A stretch of DNA of 64,000 nucleotides from Sabellastarte sp. h YS-2021 (lineage: Eukaryota; Annelida; Polychaeta; Sabellida; Sabellidae): the NCBI GenBank assembly GCA_964017235.1, contig OZ024928.1, forward strand, positions 152,916,881 to 152,980,880, given 5' to 3'. Each line of letters begins with the position of its first letter. Within the stretch, counting starts at the first letter, position 1. This document shows positions 24,663 through 36,969 of the stretch, one piece after another. The position numbers were made by a program, and so were the translations under genes. The notes beneath the pieces were generated by a model. The model did no database searches. It had not been told where the DNA came from and saw only the letters and a program-made list of their open reading frames with translations.

Positions 24663-27068
24663 ACTAGACCTAGCGCATCGGAGAACCGATGCAAATTGTA
24701 TCCACCGTAAAGACAAAGCACCAAAACCTCTAGGACCAATAATAAGCGAGTTATAAGCACTTTTAAGTTTGGCTATCCTCATTTGACCTTAAAGGAGGGG
24801 CCGCAGGTCAAATCTGACCACACCAGAAGATTCCCAGCACATGATTTTCTATATGCTGGTTTACCATGACAAACCTCTAGGACCAATAATAAGCGAGTTA
24901 TAAGCACTTTTAAGTTTGGCTGCCCTCATTTGAACTTGAAGGAGGGTCCCAAGGTCAAATCCGATCATGCCAGAAGATTCCCAGCCCATGATTTCCTATA
25001 GGTTGGTTTACCATCCCAAACCTCTAGGAACAATAATAAGCGAGTTATAAGCACTTTTAGCTTTGGCTGTCCTCATTTGACCTTGAAGGAGGGGCCCAAG
25101 GTCAAATCCGACCACACCAGAAGATTCCCAGCCCATGATTTCCTATACGTTGGTTTACCATCCCAAACCTCTATGATCAATAATAAGCGAGTTATAGGCA
25201 CTTTTACCTTTGGCTATTCTCGTTTGACCTTGAAGGAGGGGCCCAAGGTCAAATCCGATCATGCCAGAAGATTCCCAGCCCATGATTTCCTATAGGTTGG
25301 TTTACCATCCCAAACCTCTAGGAACAATAATAAGCGAGTTATAAGCACTTTTAGCTTTGGCTGTCCTCATTTGACCTTGAAGGAGGGGCCCAAGGTCAAA
25401 TCCGACCACACCAGAAGATTCCCAGTGCATGATTTCCTATATGTTGGTTTACCATCCCAAACATGTAGGACCAATAATAAGTGAGTTATAAGGACTTTTA
25501 AGTTTGGCTGTCCTCATTTGACCTTGAAGGAGGGGCCCAAGGTCAAATCCGACCACACCAGAAGATTCCCAGCCCATGATTTCCTATATGTTGGTTTAAG
25601 ATCCCAAACCTCTATGACCAATAATAAGCGAGTTATAGGCACTTTTACCTTTGGCTATTCTCGTTTGACCTTGAAGGAGGGGCCCAAGGTCAAATCCGAC
25701 CACACCAGAAGATTCCCAGCCCATGATTTTCTATATGCTGGTTTACCATCCCAAACCTCTAGGACCAATAATAAGCGAGTTATAAGCACTTTTAAGTTTG
25801 GCTGTCCTCGTTTGACCTTGAAGGAGTCGCCCACGGTCAAATCCGACCACACCAGAAGATTCCCAGCCCATTATTTTCTATAGGTTGGTTTACCATCCCA
25901 AACCTCCACGACCAATAATAAGCAAGTTATAGGCACTTTTACCTTTGGCTATTCTCGTTTGACCTTGAAGAAGGGGTCCAAGATCAAATCCGACCACACC
26001 AGGAGATTCCCAGCCCATGATTTTCTATATGCTGGTTTACCATCCCAGACCTCTAGGACCAATAATAAGCGAGTTATAAGCACTTTTAAGTTTGGCTGTC
26101 CTCGTTTGACCTTGAATGAGGGGTCCAAGGTCAAATCCGACCACACCAGAAGATTCCCAGCCCATGATTTCCTATATGTTGGTTTACCATCCCAAACCTC
26201 TATGACCAATAATAAGCGAGTTATAGGCACTTTTACCTTTGGCTATCCTCATTTGACCTTGAAGGAGGGGCCCAAGGTCAAATCCGACCACACCAGAAGA
26301 TTCCCAGCCCATGATTTCTTATATGTTGGTTTACCATCCCAAACCTCTAGGACCAATAATAAGCGAGTTATAAGCACTTTTAAGTTTGGCTGTCATCGTT
26401 TGACCTTGAAGGAGGGGCCCAAGGTCAAATCCGACCACTCCAGAAGATTCCCAGCCCATGATTTCCTATATGTTGGTTTACCATCCCAAACCTCTAGGAT
26501 TGATAATAAGCGAGTTATAAGCACTTATAAGTTTGACTATCCTCGTTTGACCTTGAAGGAGGGGTCCAAGGTCAAATCTGACCACATCAGAAGATTCGCA
26601 GCACATGATTTCCTATAGGTTGGCTTCACATTGCAAACCTCTAGGACCAATAATAAGGGAGATATAGGCACTTTTAAAGTCCGCTATGTGGGTTACTTCG
26701 GCACTCCGTGGATGACCTTGAATTAGGAGCTTCAAGGTCAAATGTGTGCAAGGTTGTAGAGGACATGTATATGTGTCATACATATCACCTATGAAGAGAT
26801 TCAACCTTCTACCTATGAGGAAGAGCCAGTAGAAAAATGTAGATTATTTTTAAAGAAATGCCCGTGGCGGCCATCTTGTTGTTCAGAATGAGGCTACTTT
26901 CCTTCCCAGAGAAGCTGACCCCCCAATGAAGATATCCTGCAAATTTGGTGAACCTAGCTGCTGTTGTTTTCCTCTTAGAGCGTTAACGCCGAAAATCTCT
27001 CTACGCGCGGGGGCGGCGTAGCGGACGCTAAACCAAAGTATCCACCGGATGCTTCCGGTGGATACAAT
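24663..27068 (+). mobile_element. Family B element B1, complete
   Basis: It starts ACTAGACCTAG with hairpin GCATCGG AGAA CCGATGC (24675-24692), then GTATCCACCG. About thirteen 147-bp units follow (24720-26640), then a unique 3' part with GGCGGCCATCTTGTT and a GC-rich block. It ends with the hairpin GTATCCACCGGA TGCT TCCGGTGGATAC (27038-27065), a perfect 12-bp stem. Because 147 is divisible by three, the array stays open in one frame for up to 219 codons (25959-26618). The translation is a 49-residue repeat and I regard it as non-coding. Confidence 0.78.
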
Positions 27069-28637
27069 AACTAGACCTACGCATCGGAGAACCGATGCAA
27101 AATTTGTATTCACCGGAAAGACAACTCACCAAAGCCAGTGAACCATCGTTTGACCTTGAAGGAGGGGCCAAAGGTCAAATCTAACATCAGAAGATTCCTA
27201 GCCCAAGATTTCATATGAGTTGGTTTCGCATTGTAAACCTCTAGGATCAATAATAAGCAAGTTATAAGCACTTTTAAGTTTGGCTATCCTCATTTGACCT
27301 TGAAGGAGGGGCCCAAGGTCAAATCCCACCACACCAAAATATTTCCAGCCCATGATTTCCTATATGTTGGTTTACCATCCCAAACCTCTAGGACCAATAC
27401 TAAGCGAGTTATAAGCACTTTTAAGTTTGGCTATCCGCGTTTGACCTTGAAGGAGGGGCCAAAGGTCAAATCCGACCACACCAAAAGATTCCCTGCCCAT
27501 GATTTCATATAGGTTGGTTTACCATCCCAAACCTCTAGGACCAATAATAAGCGAGTTATAAACACTTTTAACTTTAGCTATCCTCGTTTGACCTTGAAGG
27601 AGGGGTTCGAAGTCAAATCCAACCACACCAAAAGATTCCCAGCCCATGATTTCCTATAGGTTGGTTTACCATCCCAAACTTTTAGGACCAATAATAAGCA
27701 AGTTATAAGCACTTTTACATTTGGCTATCCTCGCTTGACCTTGAAGGAGAGGCCCAAGGTCAAATCCGTCCACACCAGAAGATTTCCAGCCAATGATTTC
27801 CTATATGTTGGTTTACCATCCCAAACTTTTAGGACCAATATCAAGCGAGTTATAAGCACATTTAAGTTTGGCTATCCTCGCTTGACCTTGAAGGAGGGGC
27901 CAAAGGTCAAATCCGACCACACCAAAAGAATTCCCAGCCCATGATTTCTTATGGGTTGGCTTATGATCCCAAACCTCTACGACCAATAATAAGCGAGTTA
28001 TAAGCACTTTGAACTTTGGCTATCCTCGTTTGACCTTGAAGGAGGGGCCCAAGGTCAAATCCGTCTACACCAGAAGATTTCCAGCCAATGATTTCCTATA
28101 TGTTGGTTTACCATCCCAAACCTCTAGGATCAATAATAAGCAAGTTATAAGCACTTTTAAGTTTGGCTATCCTCGTTTGACCTTGAAGGAGGGGCCCAAG
28201 GTCAAATCTGACCACACAATAAGATTCCCAGCCCATGATTTTCTATAGGTTGGCTTATGATCCCAAACCTCTACGACCAAAATTAAGCGAGTTATAAGCA
28301 CATTCAAGTTTGGCTATCCTCGCTTGACCTTGAAGGAGGGGCCCAAGGTCAAATCCGACCACACCAAAAGATTCCCAGCCCATGATTTCCTATGGGCTGG
28401 CTTATGATCCCGAACCTCTACGACCAATAATAACCGAGTTATGAGCACTTTTAACTTTGGCTATCCTCGTTTGACCTTGAAGGAGGGGCCCAAGGTCAAA
28501 TCAGACCACACCAGAAGATTCCCAGCCCATGATTTCCTATATGTTGCTTTACCATTTGTTCATCAGTGATGGAGATTAAGCGCTATAAAAGTCCACATTA
28601 GATTAGATTAGACCATCCCAAACCTCTAGGACCAATA
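27069..28637 (+). mobile_element. Family B element B2, 3' end missing
   Basis: It begins ACTAGACCTAC directly after the 3' hairpin of B1, with the 5' hairpin at 27081-27098. About ten 147-bp units follow. It stops inside a unit at 28637, where B3 starts, so it lacks its own 3' hairpin. A 56-bp SINE tail is inserted at 28556. Confidence 0.72.
28556..28611 (+). mobile_element. 5'-truncated SINE/LINE tail with target-site duplication
   Basis: A 56-bp insert (GGAGATTAAGCGCTATAAAA, GTCCACATTAGATTAGATTA) sits inside a 147-bp unit. ACCAT (28551-28555) is repeated on the other side (28612-28616). This is a short retrotransposed 3' end. A related sequence occurs in reverse at 59820-59890. Confidence 0.7.
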
Positions 28638-29960
28638 ACTAGACCTATGCATCAGAGAACCGATGCAAATTTGTATCCACTTGTAAAGACAACTCACCAA
28701 AGCCAGTGAACCATTGTTTGACCTTGAAGGAGGAGCCAAAGGTCAAATCTATCATCAGAAGATTCCTAGCCTAATATTTTGTATGAGTTGGTTTAACATT
28801 GTTAATCTCTAGGATCAATAATAAGCAAGTTATAAGCACTTTTAAGTTTGGCTATCCTCGTTTAACCTTGAAGGAGGGACCCAAGGTCAAATCCGACCAC
28901 ACCAAAAGATTCCCTGCCCATGATTTCCTATAGGTTGGTTTACCATCCCAAACCTCTAGGACCAATAATAAGCGAGTTATAAGCAATTTGAAGTTTGGCT
29001 ATTCTCATTTGACCTTGAACGAGAGGCCCAACGTCAAATCTGACCACAAAAAAAGATTCCCAGACCATGATTTTCTATAGGTTGGTTTACCATCCCAAAC
29101 CTCTAGGACCAATAATAAGCAAGTTATAAGCAGTTTTAAGTTTGGCTATCCTCGTTTGACCTTGAAGGAGGGGCCCAAGGTCAAATCCGACCACACCAGA
29201 AGATTCCCAGCTCATAATTTCCTATATGTTGCTTTACCATCCCAAACCTCTAGGACCAACAATAAGCAAGTTATAAGCAGATTGAAGTTTGGCTATCCTC
29301 ATTTGACCTTGAAGGAGAGGCCCAAGGTCAAATCCCACCACACCAGAAGATTCCCAGCCAATGATTTCCTATATGTTGGTTTACCATCCCAAATCTCTAG
29401 GACCGATAATAAGCGAGTTATAAGCACTTTTAAGTTTGACTATCCTCGTTTGACCTTGAAGGAGGGGTCCAAGGTCAAATCTGACAACATCAGAAGCACA
29501 TGATTTCCTATAGGTTGGCTTCACATTGCAAACCTCTAGGACCAATAATAAGGGAGATATAGGCCCTTTTAAAGTCTGCTATGTGGGTTACTTCGGCACT
29601 CCATGGATGACCTTGAATTAAGAGCTTCAAGGTCAAATGTGTGCAAGGTTGTAGAGGACATGTATATCTGTTATACATATCACCTATGAAGAGATTCAAC
29701 CTTCTACCTATGAGAAACAGCCAGTAGAAAAATGTAAATTATTTTCAAAGAAATGCCCGTGGCGGCCATCTTGTTTTTAAGAATGAGGCTATTTTCAGTC
29801 CCAGCGAAGCTTACCCCCAATGAAGATATCCTGCAAATTTGGTGAACCTAGGTGGTGTAGTTTTCCTCTTAGAGCGTTAACGCCAAAAATCTCTATGTGC
29901 GGCGGGGGCGTAGCGAATGCTAAACCAAAGTATCCACCGGATGCCTCCGGTGGATACAAT
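28638..29960 (+). mobile_element. Family B element B3, complete
   Basis: It starts ACTAGACCTATGCATCAG, so its 5' hairpin has one mismatch. About six 147-bp units run to 29540. The 3' part, very similar to that of B1, ends in the hairpin GTATCCACCGGA TGCC TCCGGTGGATAC (29930-29957). Confidence 0.75.
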
Positions 29961-30085
29961 TAAGATCCAGACCGGATACTTACACAAGGGAATCTACTAG
30001 TGGCCTAGTACATATATGCAAGATAAGAGAGAAATCCCTTCAATGGTCAATGAGAAAACTGACTGAGTAATCACCTGACATAAAA

Positions 30086-30740
30086 ATTACTCCTGATTAT
30101 AAAATATAATAGTTTACTTCAGGACAGAAAACAAATAGCTAAATAGTAGTTTGATTATTAGGTGATGGTATTTGGCAAATATTTGAACAATAGGTAATTT
30201 GGTATCAATTTTAAAGTTTTCATAAATAAAACCTTTTACTTAAACACATTCAATATATTAATTTTTGCAAAAACCAGGAAACAAATTAACAATCATGTTC
30301 AAAGTTCTTAAAATCTTATCATTTATTTAGTCCAACAAAAATAGTAAAAACAAGTCTGATACTCTGAAAAAAATATTTTTACAGTGAATTACCAATATAC
30401 AATAAAGTAAACAAACAGGTTGAGTGGCAATGTTCCAACATGCCTGAGAAAGAGTACTGGGGTTTTAAGTTGGTGTATTACCCTTGCAAGACTTAATGCT
30501 ATAGGACCTTCTTCTTTGTGAACAATTCAAACAGTGTAATGCTATAAATATACAATAAATTCCAGGCCATTTTATAAAGTATCACATTCAGGAGTCTTGA
30601 ATATTGCTTATATTACCACAAATAATCATATTCAGTCTTCAATTTAGTAGTTTGCATTGGATGGTTCATACAGTTTTTTGGTGTAACACAATCTACTACT
30701 AGGTGTACAGTTCCCTGGTGACTTAAATGTTTGTGCAGAG
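30086..30740. other. Spacer, nothing recognised
   Basis: AT-rich, probably unique intron sequence. No gene, repeat array or splice-bounded coding segment was found. Confidence 0.4.
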
Positions 30741-30744
30741 GCTT

Positions 30745-31975
30745 TTTATCTCCCGCCTGCGGCCGAAGGCCGTGGTCGGGAGATTATAAAACGCCTTCCA
30801 TACGTGCGTGAGTGCGTCCCTTCATCACGTTTTTGCATAAACTTTAATATCTCATTCATTTATTCATTTATCTTCACCAAATTTGCAGGGAATGTTTATG
30901 GCTATAAAAACCTGAAATTTTAGCCTCATTTTGAAAAAAAAAATGGCCGCTATAGCTAATTGTTTGAAAATCGTAGAGGTGCTCTAAATCTGGAAATATT
31001 CCAGCTTGCTTCATCAAATTTGCACAAAAGCTATATGGCTAGAAAAGATAGCCTGATAGTAATTTTGGCCTAGTTCAAAAAACAAAATGGCCGCCATATC
31101 ACATGTTTAATGTCAAACGGGGTTATCCTATTAAAAAGGCCTCATATCTCCCCAAATATTGCTCCTAGAAGTTCGGAATGTGAAAACAACTTGTAGGAAG
31201 TCATGGCCTGGGAATCTTTTCCAGGTGTTGAATTGGACCTTTGATCCCTGCTTCAAGGTTGAATGAGGCTGTCACACTAAAACGTCCTTATTTCTCCCTT
31301 ATTAGTGGTGCTATGGCTTCAGATTGTAAAGACAGACCATGAAAATCAAAGGCCGTGGTCGAGAGATTGTATGTCTGTATGTACATGTGTCTGTTTGTGC
31401 ATCCGTCCGTGCGTCCGTTTGTCGGGTTTTAACATAAACCTTAACATTAGGGCTGTAATCATTAGCGATTTCTGTAGATCGAGGATCGCCTGTTAGGTGC
31501 GAGTTGAACTCGAGTTGAACTCGAGTAAATGACACAAATATAAATAAAATAACAATGTCAAAATATTGTCATCAAGGGGTCCGCCATTAATGTCTTTTGT
31601 ACCATTTTATTGCAAGGAAATATATTTTGTTGCCGGTTAAATTTTGCAGATATGTATGAGCACTTTATGGAACAGCCACGTAAATAAGGGAAATAAAAAA
31701 CCCACCATTGCTCATTGATTTTTACGTCTTTATGGTTAAATAAATTTCAAAAGTGCTAGTTTGTAACAAGATTAGTATATCATTATTTATTTCTTAAAAA
31801 CTCGAGTTTAAATTGCGTAAACCGATGTTATCCCCAAATATCGCCCATCGAGTTACGACTCGAGTTTCGGTCAACTCGTTACAGCACTACTCAACATCTC
31901 ATTCAATTATAAAGATATCTTCATCAAATTTGCAGGGAATATTGCTGCCTCAGCGGTTATCTCCCGCCTTAGAAT
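30745..31975 (-). mobile_element. Family G element copy 1 (A-related), interrupted by a hAT MITE
   Basis: At the left is a hairpin with outer arms ATCTCCCG / CGGGAGAT and inner CGGCC GAA GGCCG (30748-30784), which marks the 3' end of a minus-strand element. The body carries AAAATGGCCGCCATATCACA, TTCATCAAATTTGCA and ACTAAAACGTCCTTATTTCT modules that recur in copy 2 at 36970-38635. The right end (31947-31972) has CAGCGGTTATCTCCCGCC. A 442-bp hAT-type MITE sits inside. Confidence 0.62.
31448..31889. mobile_element. hAT-type MITE with 8-bp target duplication
   Basis: TIRs are TAGGGCTGTAA at the left and, reverse complemented, TAGTGCTGTAA at the right. Flanks are CTTAACAT (31440-31447) and CTCAACAT (31890-31897), an 8-bp duplication with one change. 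Removing the insert restores the continuous G-family phrase CTTAACATCTCATTC, which is supported by the uninterrupted copy near 37670-37685. Internal AACTCGAG words are typical of hAT MITEs of this sort. No transposase is present. Confidence 0.75.
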
Positions 31976-32060
31976 CTTATCAAATCATTTAAAATACTGA
32001 ATGCTGGCCTTATGCAATCATTAAAAATATGATATTGAAACAATATTAAATGCAAAGTAA

Positions 32061-33380
32061 ACTTGACCTACGCATCGGAGAACCAATGCAAATTTATATC
32101 CACCGGAAAAACAACTCACAAAGCCAGTGAACCATTGCAAACGTCTAGGACCAGTTATTTATATATAATAATAAGCAAATTATAAGCACTTTTAAATTTG
32201 GCTCTCCTCTTCCAACCTTGAAGGAGGGGGCCCAAGGCCAAATCTAATCACATCGGAAGATTCCCAGCCCATGATTTCCTATAGGTTGGTTTCACATGCC
32301 AAACCTCTAGGACCAATAATAAGGTAGATATAAACACTTATCAGGACTGAAAAGAAACGCCCGGCCATCTTGTTTTTCAAAATGATGCCAAAAATATTTC
32401 CAGTCAAAATTTTGTACTGACGAAGATTGACGAATTTGAGATCTCTACCTATTATACACTTTGCTCTAGAGGGCCAACAAAACTCCTTGCTGAAAGTACA
32501 ATGCTATAGCGGCCAACTTGCTTTTCAAAATGAGATCAAAACTACAGTTTTGCTTCACAAGAGAAAAAGAAATAATTATTGTTTTTACACAGCAAAAACA
32601 AAGCATCCCAATGAGTATTAATGATTTTCAGAAATGACCATCTTCCTGTGTTTATCTGTTTTTCCATTTATGCCAAAAAGTAAGGTTTCGAAGATGAATG
32701 AGTTGAGAAAATTCACCAATAAACTCTGCAGATACCCTGGGGCTCAAATATTTCTCGCACCGTTTCCAAGATAAATGAGTTTTACACAGAAATTCAAGAT
32801 GGCTGCCAAAATGGCGGGAAAACGATATTTGGAAAAGTCGCAGTAGACTCTGCGGACACCCTGCGAGTCAAAAATTTTGTCGAAATCACTCTATCTCACA
32901 CCGTTACTGACACAAATTGCTGGAAAACTATTTTTGGGAAAACTCGCTAGTAGACTCTGCAGATACCCCATGGGTCAAAAATATCCCTGAAATCGCTCTA
33001 TCTCGCACCGTTTCTGAGATACTAAACACTTTCAGCTTTAAGAAAATTTGTGCCGTTTAGTTAATTGTTAATAAGTCAGCCACTTTGCATTGGATCACTT
33101 CCAAAAGTTAATGATTTCCAGACATCTATATAACGAACCTACTTGCCAAATCTCGTGTGAATAGGTGAAGCGCTTTTTAAGTTATCATCCAGACAAGTAC
33201 ACCCCTTTGAAAAACATGTGTTTGGTCATGTAACTTCTCTGACTGGTTAAAATGTCATGAAACCATATTCAGAAATTTTTCCCAGGGCTACTGCATACAT
33301 GTACAAAATTTGAAGAGAAATCCGCCCAGTGGTTGCCGAGCTATAAGCAATAGAAAATGTGGGATTTGGCGGAACTGTAT
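32061..33380 (+). mobile_element. Composite fragment: B 5' end, B units, then H/C-like units
   Basis: ACTTGACCTACGCATCGG marks a B 5' end (hairpin with one mismatch). About one and a half 147-bp units follow to 32330. At 32555-32610 the H hairpin region appears (GTTTTTACACAGCAAAAAC), then diverged relatives of the 169-bp unit (GATACCCCATGGGTCAAAAA, CGCTCTATCTCGCACCGTTT). The end, GCAATAGAAAATGTGG (33347-33362), is shared with 12424-12440. Confidence 0.55.
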
Positions 33381-34490
33381 ATGTCAATTAACAAAATGAA
33401 AACAAGATCTTCAATGCATGTACTATCACTGTCCGTCACTGAAAGTCTAACAATTTTGATAAAAATACAGCTGTGAAACACTATCAAATTTCTCCTTTTT
33501 CACTGATACATAATCAACATAATTTATCAGTTAGTTTTTTAAGTACTAAATAATTTTGGCAAATCACTAATACAACACTTTTGGAAAATGTCAAAGGAAA
33601 TACAAGAAGAGGACATAAACAAATGAGAAATAACTTAATATGAATATTCCAAAACTGGATGAATCGTCTATTTATATATATATATATATATATATTTGGA
33701 TAAGTTTTTCTTTTGGCAAAGGATGACAACTCCTTTGACTGTTTGACCTTTTGATCTTTCTCTGATATTATAAGAAATATCTAAGTTTACATGGGCTTGT
33801 CTTCTTCATATGGCATATTTACATTTATGGTATGAATAAATACCACTATATTATGTCTGGGGCAGACAAGAGATCAAATGTTTTACTTAAGTCTTCTATA
33901 CACAACTAGTCTAAAACTAATTACTGACAGTGTGATTATGTTTTAGCATAGTAATATGATACAGTAGTACCTACCCATACTCAAAAGTTCTGACACCCTA
34001 CTATAGAAGGGTAAACAACTTTGTGGTCAAATCTTTATACAATCGATTCAAAGACAGGTTCAAGGGAAAAAAATGAAGTCAAGGCACAAAGAAAGGGGGG
34101 ACTGGGAGGGGGAATTTTCTGGTTGGCTTAGCTTTTCACACTGCAATGTAAATACTAGCCTTGGCACTTCAATACTCAACAGAAAAATATGAAATATCTA
34201 TTATTTGTATGGACAGGTAAAATACTAACATGGTTGTGTTCAAATGACTAAGTGTACGACATGTCCATGTACACAGATGGGCTTGCATATGCAGTAAAAA
34301 ATCAAACAGGGATCCTTCAAGCAGTATACTTAAGAGTTTGTCTGTAATCACAGCTTGTGGATGCAGGTGCTGTTTGTTGCTTGCATTTATTTTCAAACAC
34401 TGACTGAATTTTGCCGCAACTGCAAGCTTCTGCAGGCAAGATTGAAGATATAATTGACTATACATTTTTGGGTAAAACTTTGTGTCTCAT
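33381..34490. other. Spacer with TA microsatellite
   Basis: Contains (TA)n at 33672-33695 and otherwise unique-looking AT-rich sequence. The minus-strand frame at 34169-34465 (98 codons) has no domain I recognise. No splice-bounded exon was found. Confidence 0.4.
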
Positions 34491-34496
34491 TAAACT

Positions 34497-34910
34497 CGCA
34501 TTACTCCCTTCAATGGGCTCTGAGTCAGTTGACTTTGTGTTTTGAAATTGAGAGTACAAGTGAAAGTAATAAAGGACAAAAAAGTTGTGCACTGCAAATG
34601 GTGTTCAAAAGTAAGGTACAAAGTGAACTGTTGAGTTGCTAAATAACATGCTACTGAGAACCTGCAGAAAAATGTGAAAGTAGATATTATTCACGTAGCT
34701 GTGGAGATAGATTTCAAAACTTCTGACCATATTGTAACTATGGAAGAAGTAGCTGAACGATGTATTTCAACAAAAGGCAACAGTTTTCAAGTTGGAGCCT
34801 GTACATTTGGAGGAGTAATTGTTCACATGGACGTGGCCGCGTACCTGGACACAGACACCGCAAAGTGATGCCATAATGTCAGCTTACTGACAAGTCAGCT
34901 GACATAAAAA
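34497..34910 (+). mobile_element. Family E copy 3, short
   Basis: The E 5' region (CAATGGGCTCTGAGTCAG, then GAAAGTAATAAAGGACAAAA) is followed by a single unit and by the 3' hairpin TGTCAGCTTACT GACA AGTCAGCTGACA (34877-34904, one mismatch). At about 410 bp it shows that family members can lose nearly all tandem units yet keep both ends. Confidence 0.65.
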
Positions 34911-36965
34911 ATTACTAAAATTCTATCACTAGTAAGGACATTACAGTCATTTATAAAAATCTTATTCTCTATGCGGCACCAAAATAAAACAAAATTATTA
35001 ATATACATGCAAGCCACATATATGGACACGTATATACTAGAGCTTTGTCAGTACTTAAGGTATGAGCAATAAAATGAAACAAATAAGGTAAGTACTCACT
35101 ACCACGCGGAAAGATAACACTGTACTGCAGTGCGATGAGCTTTGTGAAGAGCACTTACGGTATATATTTTGCCTGTTAACTGTGAATCAATGAGTAAAAC
35201 AAGTGTTTATGGTAGAATGTTTCACCAGTGAGGTTCATTATTATCAGTATTATCTACATTAGTGGGTTATTACCACTGTCCACTGATGCCAGCTTGTGTG
35301 TAACTGATTTCAAAATGGCTTATCTTGCAGCAATAGACAGATATGGTCACTGATACTAAATGTCCTTTATAAGTACTTTTTTTACAGTGACAACCAAGTT
35401 AGTTCTACTACTTTATCCATTGTTGGTAAAAACATCACAATGTAGTGCAAGAGTTTTGTGTGGGGGTGTTGCATATATTTGCCGGGGTTATATTGGAACA
35501 AACCCTCAACATTGCCACTTTGGTGTCAAATCCAAACAGAGGTGGCAGCCTGTGATTAAATGCCACACTTGTTAAGCACCATGCCACAGAGGACCTGATA
35601 AAGTACTGGAAGGTAGTTGTACAGTGTAAATTTATACATCAACTATAATATTATGATACTATCAGGAGACACAATGATACTGTGATTGCATTTTTGAAAA
35701 TTGTAATAACATGTATACACTGTATGAAAATGCTATATTTTAGGCAAATATTAAACCCAATGAGTAGCAGATGCTCAAAATTGGCAAAATTTGGAAAATC
35801 TTATTGAAATTTGTGTACATATTTTGTTCAAAAGTTTGTGAAATTCCCTCACTTCTGGTTAACTACTTTACCAGCCCAAATGAATATATTATCACTTTGT
35901 TAGTTATTATATTGCGACACCTATGTAAAAATTTGGGTAATATCTGGGATGCCACTTTTATGTAATGACGACTTCTGTATGTATACACATGTACTGACCC
36001 TGGGGGATATTCAGTAACATCCACAAGTCAGAGCAAATGTTTCATAAATATCAAGCTGAGCTGATTCAAAAGGTTGATAAAAAAGGGCCTTTTTGCCTCA
36101 AACTGAATCAGATAAACACAGATCAATGATCGTAAATACTGTTTAGTTACTGCATTTATCTCAAATGAGTGCTGGTGGCCAAAGCTAAATATTGCACCAG
36201 AAAAACATTCAATTTTACCAATAGGCCGAGCCTCTGACTGGCTATCTTTTATAAATATAATTCTTCACAAAGATACATGATAAATCAGTCCTAGCTCCTT
36301 AAAAGGCCTCCAAACTAAAAATATCTTTCAAACTGAATAATACAAGTAATGAGAATACAAGTAATGACATTGGCACCAAAAGAAGACTTACCTATACAAA
36401 AACACAGGTTACTTCTATTCAAATATCTGGTTCGCTTGTAGCAGAAGCATTCAGTATGAATTGAATTTTGAATAAATCATCCATGATCAGACACCTATTT
36501 CAGGCATCTTGCTGGTAGATGTAAATTCTATTTTTGGTATACCCAAGGACAAGAAAAAGGACAAATTATAGAAAGCTATTGTCAAGCATTTTCCCTTGAT
36601 TTTCGTAGTTTTATGATGTTGATGTGCAAGTTTTGTACATATTACAAGCTCAGTGGTACCAAGCTATAACTAGCGAAAGATTTTTTCTCCTACTTATCAT
36701 AATTACGATATAGAATACCTTAAATAACAAAAAAGATTTTAAAAGGTAAGCAAAAATGTATTAAGCATAAACTGTTGAAAAATACTGCTGTACAAGTTAT
36801 AGCTTCTACAGATATTCACATAACTTGTACAAAATCCAAACTTGTACACAACACATAAACGGAACTGTACTCATTGTAGTTTTATGACAAAGATGCCTAG
36901 ACAGTTAAATTTATATCTAGGTATCTCTCAAACACTCTTAATATGTGAATTTTAGATAGCAGAAT
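34911..36965. other. Long spacer, nothing recognised
   Basis: Two kilobases without a recognisable repeat, RNA gene or coding exon. Short frames (34969-35154, 35360-35575, 35771-35965, 36897-37088) have no domain or splice support. Confidence 0.45.
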
Positions 36966-36969
36966 CCTA

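Larger units (their letters stand above)
22788..30085 (+). mobile_element. Family E copy 2, interrupted by three B elements
   Basis: A degenerate E 5' end (22788-22830, including TGTGTCAGCTG) leads into E units (22900-24240). The left half stops near 24660 after GCATTAAAAATAATTTCAAAAC. The right half resumes at 29958 with AGATCCAG and continues to CCTGACATAAAAATTAC (30070-30083). In the uninterrupted copy E1 the same two phrases are adjacent (22400-22445), which shows that 24663-29957 was inserted later. The 3' hairpin is decayed. Confidence 0.65.

Noticed and set aside
25518..26618. Long frames of 121 and 219 codons with a 49-residue repeat (KVKSDHTRRFPAHDFL) in the 147-bp arrays, also at 28009, 29156 and 47375
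   Set aside because: 147 is divisible by three, so a stop-free unit keeps any frame open. Antisense frames are open as well, and units between the open stretches have stops and indels. No start context, signal or domain.
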